Source of the DNA: Butyriboletus loyo
Lineage: Eukaryota > Basidiomycota > Agaricomycetes > Boletales > Boletaceae
NCBI GenBank assembly: GCA_038093515.1
Contig: JBBPSI010000271.1
Span: 1-30,756 of the forward strand
DNA: 30,756 bases
Direction of reading: 5' to 3'
The notes under the pieces are model-generated. The model worked only from the letters and a program-made list of their open reading frames with translations, was not told the origin of the DNA and made no database searches. Made by a program: the position numbers and the translations under genes. Positions 23,528 through 30,756 of the stretch are shown here, in pieces (position 1 is the first letter of the stretch; each line of letters begins with the position of its first letter).

Positions 23528-25121
23528 CGTACGGAGTGTAAATCTCGACTTAGGCTCGACATTTACGTGGAAAAAGATATTCACAGCACCGGTGGGTGTC
23601 GATTCATTCCGTTGTGAGTAGCAGGGGTCGGATGTTATGTAACACTGCGTCGACATCACAAGCGTAGTGGCAAAAACAGACATGCACGTGACCTATAAAA
23701 CAGAGTGAAATCAATTCACGTATGTTATTTTGGTTATTCCATCCGGTCGGAGACTCTCAACTGAACAAATCCGCAGGACATTGAGCTGCACGACGACACC
23801 GCACCGTGATGGGCTCGGTATCTCCTCGAGGCAGGCTTCGGATCAGAAACTGAAACTGTAGCAAGCTCGGTATCGTTTTTGGCTGCGTGCATTCGTTGCT
23901 CCTACATGCCATGCATACCAGTATGGCAAAGTGGCACCACCTCCGGAGGAGTACGAGTCTCTACGGGCATTGGCTCTGTTGGGTACAAAGACGTTTACCT
24001 GATGGTACACATTCGATCTTTGATCCACCCCATCTTCATCTCGGAACATGCGGGTGAGCGCTTTACTTTAGGTGTATGTGTCACGCTAGCAACGTACGGC
24101 CCCGAAAGGAGCGTTTCATGCCAACCAAATTGATAGGCATGGTGCTGTATCTTCCCTGTGGCATCCTACCAAGGCCGGTGTCACGAATACTGGGACTGCA
24201 TATATTGTTAATCAACATGTGGCCGAGCCAGCTGGGTAGATCGAGGACACGTCCGCGTTGTTATGGTGCACCAGTTATCACCGTATAACACCGATAGGCA
24301 GTGAGCTCAGCTCTACCTATCGCAAGGCAGACTCCTCGCCGGTCGCAACTATCGTATACCGATTCTATACAGTATGATCACCGTACGCTATGATCTATTT
24401 TTTGCTATTATATCCGCTCAGACCAAGCCATATAGCTGCAGGAGTGGAGTTAACTGAGAGCACTACATGCTACGAGGCTTTCGATCTCATCTCAGTACAG
24501 GGCAGGACTCCGGGGGAAGCAAAGGCCAAACCACATGATATCCATTATCGACGGGACCGCGCCCAATTGATCTGTATCGTATTGGCTCACCAGCGTGCAT
24601 GAATCAATCCTGGCACCGAATATGCGGATCGGGCTGCCGCAGGTCCCTTTCGGAAGGAATCCCTTGGGACACGTTGTTTGCATCCGGAGAAGCTTGCGAC
24701 GATGGGTATCAATTCAAAATATTGATAATTCAGACAAATTCAGACCATTTTTATCGTGGTCGGTCTTTTGCGCGGACCTGTACGAATCGCGTCAACAACG
24801 CACCGTGCGGATGTCGTATCCAGACAAGATGCTGTTCCATGTATTTCATTTCTCAGAATCCTACGCCTGTATAACCCGTGTCTGTGTACAGTCTTGGACA
24901 GACCTCTTCGAGAATTGGTGTCCCCATACGACGTCGAGGTGTGTTTTGCATGGAGAACAAAAATGAAACATCTATGTACACAGACAACATGCCCGTTGCT
25001 ACAACAAAACCACCAGTAGAACGACAAGCATTCATACACCGTCTTTCAAGCACACGTACCATCTTCCCCACAATTTCCGCAGATCCCTTTCTAGATCACC
25101 CCTGCCCCATTTGCTCCATCC
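23528..25121. other. Intergenic, no gene recognised
   Basis: About 1.6 kb between the SDR relic and the calcineurin stop codon. Plus-strand frames at 23879-24133 and 24595-24966 are open but unrecognised. A TATAAAA lies near 23693 on the plus strand with no gene assigned to it. The right end should hold the calcineurin 3' UTR. Confidence 0.45.
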
Positions 25122-25239
25122 TCATGCACCCTCGTACCTCTTTGATGATACCGTTCTCGTGGTCACCTTTCTTCTCGTCTCCACCACCCGTTCCGCTGTC
25201 CTCCTTTGTTGTTGTTGTTGTTGCTGCTGCTGTTGTTGC

Positions 25240-25271
<32 letters not shown>

Positions 25272-28093
25272 TTGCGCTGCATCCATATCCACACTATCGG
25301 CCTCCTCTTCAAGCCTGCGAATTTCCATACCGAGCTCTTCAAGGTCGTTTGATCCACGACGACGCATACTCGGTGCGGGAATAACGGGGTAGTCTGTGTC
25401 GTCGTTGGGCTGGAATGTTGGGAGACGCTCGTTGGCGAGATCGGAGCGACGACTATCGGGCGTGGACGCATCAGGTATCACATCGGCGGGCGGTAAGCAA
25501 AGGAAATCGTTGCAGCGCAGATAGAGCAACACCCCCAAGCCCGTATGCATGCAGGAGAACACCGTCGACGGGTATCAGTCCACAACAGAACAGAGCGAGG
25601 GGAGAAAATGCACGAACGCGTCTGCAAAACTGCGAATGTAATGTCTGATCTGTGCGCCATATGCGGTAAGCATGTCGGGACCTCTCTGGTCTTCGATGGG
25701 GAAGGTGAGCAACTCGGAGGCGTTCTCGGCTTCCTCTCTGCAGAAAACAGCAAGGGGGTTGACAGTCAGTCGGGCCGGGATGATCTTAAAGGGAGAAAGG
25801 GGAGTGAAAACGAAAAAGAGGTGGACAAGAAATCCATAATCATCCAACAGTAGTGAAAGGCATCGTCAATATCTTTTCACCGCAGATCCAATGCACACAG
25901 AACATAAACTAGTGCACTGATCCCTGGGCCCATTCCAAACAACGAAAAAAAACGCGGAGGCACAACCGTCGAATATCGCAACTCCAGACCGCATTCGCAA
26001 CGCACCTCAGAAGCTGGAACACCCGCTGCATTTTCCCGACCGCTAAAATCTTGTTCTTTATCTGCTGACTTCTCGCTGCGAGCTCCGAAGGCGGCAGAGC
26101 GAGATCGACAGCGTCACCATCGTCCTCCTCCTCTTCCATGCATTCAAGCTCCTCTGGACTGCACGTTGCGAGGATCGCGAGTAGCATCTCCGTGACTAGC
26201 GATATGCGCACACAGACCAGGTCGTGAGTCACATATGCATGTGGAATACTTCAAAAGTAGAAATTGACGTACTCTTCGCGCCGACAAATGGTAAACTCCA
26301 CGTGAATCCATCCATGAAATTCGGTAGCCAATACGGATGAGTACTTGCGTTGAACTGCCTGATCGTGATGTTCTTGTTGGCGTACTTGATGACAGCGCCG
26401 CGATTGTGGTAGACATCGAGATAGTTGGGTGCGCTAAAGACAGTGATGACAGAGGGAAACCTTTTGGTCGGTGTCTTGCGGTACATCATGTATCTGGAGC
26501 GTGGATGACTTGTTGTGAGGGGCATAAAGGAAGCGACAAAAACATACCCTGCGTCCTGGGCCTCGTGTCCTCGCACAACGCCAAGTAAACTGTTCCGCTC
26601 GAGGAAGTCGCAAGCCGCCTGATACCTTTCGCAACGCACCACCTTACTGTTCGTCATACGGACACCCACTTGAAGGGTGAGACACTTACGTATAAAAGTA
26701 CGAACAACCCCTCGTAGCATTGTGCTCAAACCTTATACCTGGAGCCAAAGCAGGACCATGTGCGGAAGGCTCTTGCTCGTATCCGAAATTTACGACAGGG
26801 TCCGACCACAGGAGGTCACACAGCAACCCGCTAGATCCGGGCTCCTGGAAGCGGTCGAGCTGAGATATATATCAATTAGCCGTTGAACTTTGATCCAAGA
26901 ACAGGAATACGACGATGATAACGAAAACGCACTCGTCGGATGTCGTCCAGGGTCATGAGCTCAGGAGAAAGGCCTCCGTGAACACAAAAGAAGCGACTGT
27001 CGACGAGCGCAGCGACGGGTAGTGCATTGAAGGATTCCAAGCATGCATCGTAGACGGCTTGAGAGTACTTATGGAGGCCTGTTCCAAGAAAGAAGACATT
27101 CGTCACATTGAGCCCGGGTGAACCTGGACCTTTGGCGAGGAAATGCGTACATTCGCGTCTGAAAGTAAAATATTCCGTTAAATGGCGGCATTCGTGGTTT
27201 CCACGAAGGAGGGTGATATCTTTCGGGCGCTGGATCTTGAGCGCGTAGAGGTATAACAGGCACTGGAGGTATGACAGGCGTGTTTTGGTGAGTTGGCGAA
27301 GACAAATCGAAAAGACAACACACTTCGATGCCAAAGTTTCCACGATCGACGTAATCACCGAGAAACAAATACGAGCTTTCTGAAAAACTCCCACCGATAT
27401 CGAAGAGTTTCATGAGGTCATACTGCGCGAGCCCAGGTAGGGGATCAGTCCATCTACCTGGAACTTGAACGGAATTGAGAACGGGAGATGACTCACGTAT
27501 TGGCCATGGATATCCCCGCATACTACGATGAGTCCAGCAACGGCATGCGACCGGTTACTTGCACTGACAACGACCAACAAGGAATGCAAACTTACTCGTG
27601 ACAGGACTCCCAACGTTGACTAGATTTGGTTCACGAGATAGGATGGCCGTTACTCTGGAGAGGATCTGCAGCGCCTGGTTCTCCGTCAACCTTCCCTCCT
27701 TGAAGAAATGTTGCTTCATAAACTCGACATTGGGCACCATATGATGGTCGCCTGGTGGGCCGTACTCCCTGATGAAGAGCTGGTCGTCGGTCGGTCTCCA
27801 GCCCACAGGTTCTGAAACCTGTGTATATAAGAATGCAACAGAAAAAGGTGGTCAATCATAGTGCGATCGTCCTGTACCAGTAGCGTTGATTGTGTTTGGA
27901 AGTGGGAGGGTCATGAGAGACTAACATTGGGTATTGCTCGTTCCTTTAAACTTACTCCGGGTTGGATGGAATTCCATTGGACCACACCACCAGGGAGAAT
28001 GGGGTCGTGATCTTGCTCGAGAGAGGTGCCGTAGGACGATGGGTTCGCATAGTTGTGTGGCTTAGGGTGGTAGTATTCCTGGCTAGACGACAT
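25122..28093 (-). CDS. CNA1: Calcineurin catalytic subunit A (PP2B phosphatase)
   Basis: Ca2+/calmodulin-activated Ser/Thr phosphatase that dephosphorylates Crz1-type factors in stress and growth (family knowledge). Twelve exons (28093-27956, 27818-27596, 27522-27497, 27422-27324, 27262-27151, 27078-26933, 26859-26690, 26625-26548, 26493-26273, 26195-26006, 25737-25618, 25452-25122) give 617 residues; all eleven introns are GT-AG. Metal and catalytic motifs are GDIHGQ (123-128), GDYVDRG (151-157), RGNHECRHL (182-190), HGGLSPE and GHEAQDAG. The calcineurin B-binding helix ([14 protein letters not shown]), the calmodulin-binding region ([19 protein letters not shown]) and the autoinhibitory segment ([16 protein letters not shown]) follow in order. 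The last exon carries a mixed CAG/CAA run of 23 glutamines near the C-terminus. The intron before exon 11 is long for this window (268 nt). Confidence 0.97.
25206..25274 (-). repeat. Polyglutamine-coding CAG/CAA tract
   Basis: 23 uninterrupted glutamine codons, CAA and CAG mixed, in the last exon of the calcineurin A gene. They sit between an acidic coiled-coil-like stretch ([16 protein letters not shown]) and a basic tail. Codon mixing lowers slippage compared with a pure repeat. Confidence 0.95.
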
Positions 28094-29707
28094 TTAGATC
28101 GTCGTGCTGGGTCTTGCTGGGTATCGGGCGTCGTGTTGCTGTGCGTCGAGGACAGCGGTCACTAGCGCTGGTGGTCGAATGCTATGTTATGCTTTTCTTT
28201 CCAGTATGGACTTTCTCACTGAACACTTCCTTTATTCTCATACTCCCAACACGGCGCTTAACTGCTGAGATCGGATTCCGCTTCTCTAGGCCAAGGCGCA
28301 AGACCGATTTTTTTTGTGCAACCGTCGTTTCCATTGCTAAGGATACCACACTCATTGTATCGCAAGATCATCCTCACGCGTGGTCTCTTGCTGGGTCTTC
28401 TTCGACTGGTTGGCCATCTGGGTACCTTCGACAACTTCTTCTGTGTCCCCAGGGTTGGGTCCGTCCTTCACGTTTGCTACTTCTGGGCCCGACCCACTAC
28501 ATCGGGTTGATCCACATGCCACATTACTTCTCCTCGAACATTGTTTCATCTTCACGGTGCTTATTCGTTCCGCCCCCCGGTGCGACCAGCCCAAAAACCG
28601 GGGGGGGTTATACAGTAATATGATAAAACTCCGCGGATTGAGTATCGATGACAGGTACAAACAAATCTTCCACTTGAAATAATAATTACTGTTACAGGTG
28701 AAACGCCATCAATCCAAACAAACGAAGCGCTCTCAGGAATTCTTACCGACCTGGATTATATCTTCAGTTGATTTTCTGCGCCGTCCTCACCTCAACTCGC
28801 CTCACCTCAACCCGCCGTAATCCTCGGAGGATCACATCACTTCATCCGGTGCTCGTCCTTTTCTGCGCTTGCACGCCGAATATTTCCCGGATGTCATTTC
28901 CTTGCTACAGGACTTCTACAAGACTCTCATAGATCTCTTCCAGTTTCAAAGACATCTGGGGAATGCCCATTGATCCAGAAATCATATGAGTTGCGTTTCC
29001 GCTGTGACGAAGCGTCGAGAATCTATAATGTATTCTCCTTTGCCGTGAGAGAACATAAAACGAACGGCGGGAACACCGGCAAGGGTCCAAGACGTCAATT
29101 ATGTAGACAAGGTCCCGCTTAGCGGGGTGACCACGATGTTGTTTGCCCTCGCGTCATCATCACGGACTAGTACAGACGGGAATAAACAAGTCTATAACCC
29201 GCTGTCCAGTTGCGAAAGTATCTCTGCGCCTCGCACCACCAAATTTCAAAACCCACATCCACCTCCTGATGGATCTTGATGGAATGACTGGAACAAAACC
29301 TGGTATCTCCAAAATCCGCGTCCGTGTTGACATGTTCTTGAAGTGGTACGGGAGTTCTGAGAGGAGACTCTCGAGTGTGTACCAGAGCTGCTTCCCCTAG
29401 GCCTACTGATGGTGTCGGCAGGTTCCACTAGCTCGTCACCTACCCCCTTCTGAGTAGTAAATTTGATCAGGCGCATTCTGAGCAAGGGCGGATATTCAAG
29501 ATGATAGCCAAGAGAGGTAGCTTGTCGCCCATCTAGCCACCATTTTAGTCGTTTACTAGAATTACGAATAGCTGGACAGATACTTACGAAGGAAATAATA
29601 ATGGTGTTCTCCTAATTGCGAGATATGCCATGACAACTGGATGGTGGAGGAATCCTCATCGACGTCTACACTCTGCAGGCTTTTTCTCGCTGCGAAGTGC
29701 ACTATTC
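28094..29707. other. Intergenic, calcineurin upstream region
   Basis: About 1.6 kb with no gene I can support. The left part should be the calcineurin promoter and 5' UTR. The plus frame at 28114-28623 and the minus frames at 28905-29090 and 29246-29485 show no recognisable domain. Minus-strand frames at 28.9-29.5 kb switch often and could be gene remains. Confidence 0.45.
28785..28814. repeat. 15-bp tandem duplication
   Basis: cctcacctcaactcg is followed directly by cctcacctcaacccg, in intergenic DNA. Confidence 0.85.
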
Positions 29708-30506
29708 TTATTCTTCGGTAAACAGAGACACTTTGCAAACTGATCGAATATCAGCTCTAGAAAGTTGTCTCAGAAACTGCACGGAAGAATACGCAAGCGC
29801 GGAAATGTCCACTGGTTCAAAGCCAGCAGCACACATGGAGGAAACCTCATAATCGCCAGGATAGCCTAAGAGATAAATTCATCCGCTCCAACTCCAAGTG
29901 ACGAGAACACGTCCTACATCCCGGAGGACTAGAGAGATAATGACATTCTTCCTAGTTCATCGACAATCGGACTGAACGACTGAAGCATCGTCAGCGGGAC
30001 AAACCACAACTGCTCCATAATATTTCGTGATTAGGAAATGCGATCCAGGAGAAAGGTTGATATGAAGCGTGCAAGGCCACCACAGCATCTTCAATGTAAG
30101 CTGGATCCCGAAATTCTAGGAGAAGGACATGAGCATGAACGACACCAAGGACAAGTCAGCACAAACCTCTCCTTTCGGTGAGAGAGTACACATCAAAGCG
30201 AGGACATAACAAGCGGTGAAAATGAAAATGTTCTGCCCGAGGACGCCCCTACGTTGTCGCACCGGTGCTTGAGGGTGGTCCGTCGTAAATGGTTCGAAGT
30301 TTGAATGGCGTTGGTCCTGGGTCGGGCATCGAAACCTACCAACGATCCTGATGGAATGGGATTTCTTCGTCGCCCATGCCCAGTTCAATTTCTGTAGTCG
30401 AGACCGCCATCCTTTCAGGGTCGTGTCTCGAATCCAATTGCGCCAAGTAGTGCCAATCCAGCCCGCCTTTGCACATTGCAAGAATAGCATAGGCGGTGTG
30501 GCAGTA
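29708..30506 (-). CDS. Unrecognised spliced gene candidate or relic
   Basis: Three exon-like open fragments lie in order on the minus strand. Fragment 1 (30506-30340) starts YCHTAYAILAMCKGGLDWHY and ends EEIPFHQDRW at a GTAGGT donor. Fragment 2 (30155-30005) contains EFRDPAYIEDAVVALHASYQ and PFSWIAFPNHEILW; a possible 139-nt GT-AG intron (30004-29866) joins it to fragment 3 (29865-29708), which contains GYPGDYEVSSMCAAGFEPVD and QLSRADIRSVCKVS before TAA. The link between fragments 1 and 2, and a start codon, could not be found: a TAA lies 5' of fragment 1 and a TGA just 5' of fragment 2. It may therefore be a pseudogene. No family recognised. Confidence 0.3.
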
Positions 30507-30652
30507 GAAAGGGGTTTGAACGTTTTAAACATCGACTGTGGCAGAGCTCGTAGCATCTGGTAAACGTTACTCACGTTCTTGTGACCAACCAACCAAACCC
30601 TCTCGACAACCGCCCAGAACGCTCAAGACCGAGTCCTACTTCTATTGTGATC

Positions 30653-30756
30653 ATGGCAGACTTCATTCAAGGACTGGATCCCGGAAAACTCGTATTGGGA
30701 GGCGCTGTATGACCCCATTCTTTCTGCTTTTCACGAGTCCTCACGAACTCGAACGT
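30653..30756 (+). CDS. First exon of a gene truncated at the right edge
   Basis: The ATG at 30653 opens 18 codons (MADFIQGLDPGKLVLGGA) followed directly by a GTATGA donor at 30707, in phase 0. The rest of the intron and gene lie outside the window. The hydrophobic end of the exon could begin a membrane anchor. The family is unknown, and the call rests on the clean start and donor only. Confidence 0.4.

Noticed and set aside
25202..25280. Trinucleotide array as a CRISPR-like or satellite repeat
   Set aside because: It is a glutamine codon run inside the calcineurin frame, without spacers.
29760..29835. Possible tRNA suggested by a B-box-like ggttcaaagcc
   Set aside because: No acceptor stem, anticodon arm or A box fits around it.

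Overview
The window comes from a filamentous fungus, most likely a basidiomycete of the Agaricomycetes (inference). The recognised genes are cut by many short GT-AG introns: I could place 33, with a median near 61 nt and many of 46-60 nt. There is also an intron-bearing eukaryotic tRNA and a fused ARG5,6 gene of the fungal type. I see no bacterial, viral or CRISPR features.

Left part (1-7.25 kb): the 3' end of a PUF6/PUM3-type Pumilio protein; a decayed short-chain dehydrogenase/reductase (SDR) fragment; an intact four-exon SDR gene; a GDT1 (TMEM165/UPF0016) cation transporter gene; and an unresolved, possibly broken gene for a multi-pass membrane protein.

Centre (7.3-18.6 kb): ARG5,6 on the minus strand in six exons (acetylglutamate kinase plus N-acetyl-gamma-glutamyl-phosphate reductase, arginine synthesis in mitochondria); a tRNA-Lys(CUU) with a 12-nt intron; an F-box/leucine-rich-repeat-like gene; UBC13 (K63-type ubiquitin-conjugating E2); and Elongin C (ELC1). 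UBC13 and ELC1 diverge from a 152-bp intergenic space. F-box protein, E2 and Elongin C all belong to ubiquitin ligation, so this is a small cluster with a common theme, though shared regulation is not shown.

Right part (18.6-30.76 kb): a gene-poor, repeat-marked stretch with a second SDR relic that keeps its intron positions; a small unrecognised two-exon candidate at 21.2-21.7 kb; the calcineurin catalytic subunit gene (12 exons, 617 residues, with a C-terminal run of 23 glutamines); a set of exon-like fragments on the minus strand at 29.7-30.5 kb; and the first exon of a gene that leaves the window at the right edge.

The exon models of PUF6, SDR, GDT1, ARG5,6, F-box, UBC13, ELC1 and calcineurin keep frame throughout and match family lengths. 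No wholly new system is evident. The points most worth checking are the three SDR copies, the UBC13/ELC1 gene pair, the Elongin C tail, and the unrecognised spliced candidates.
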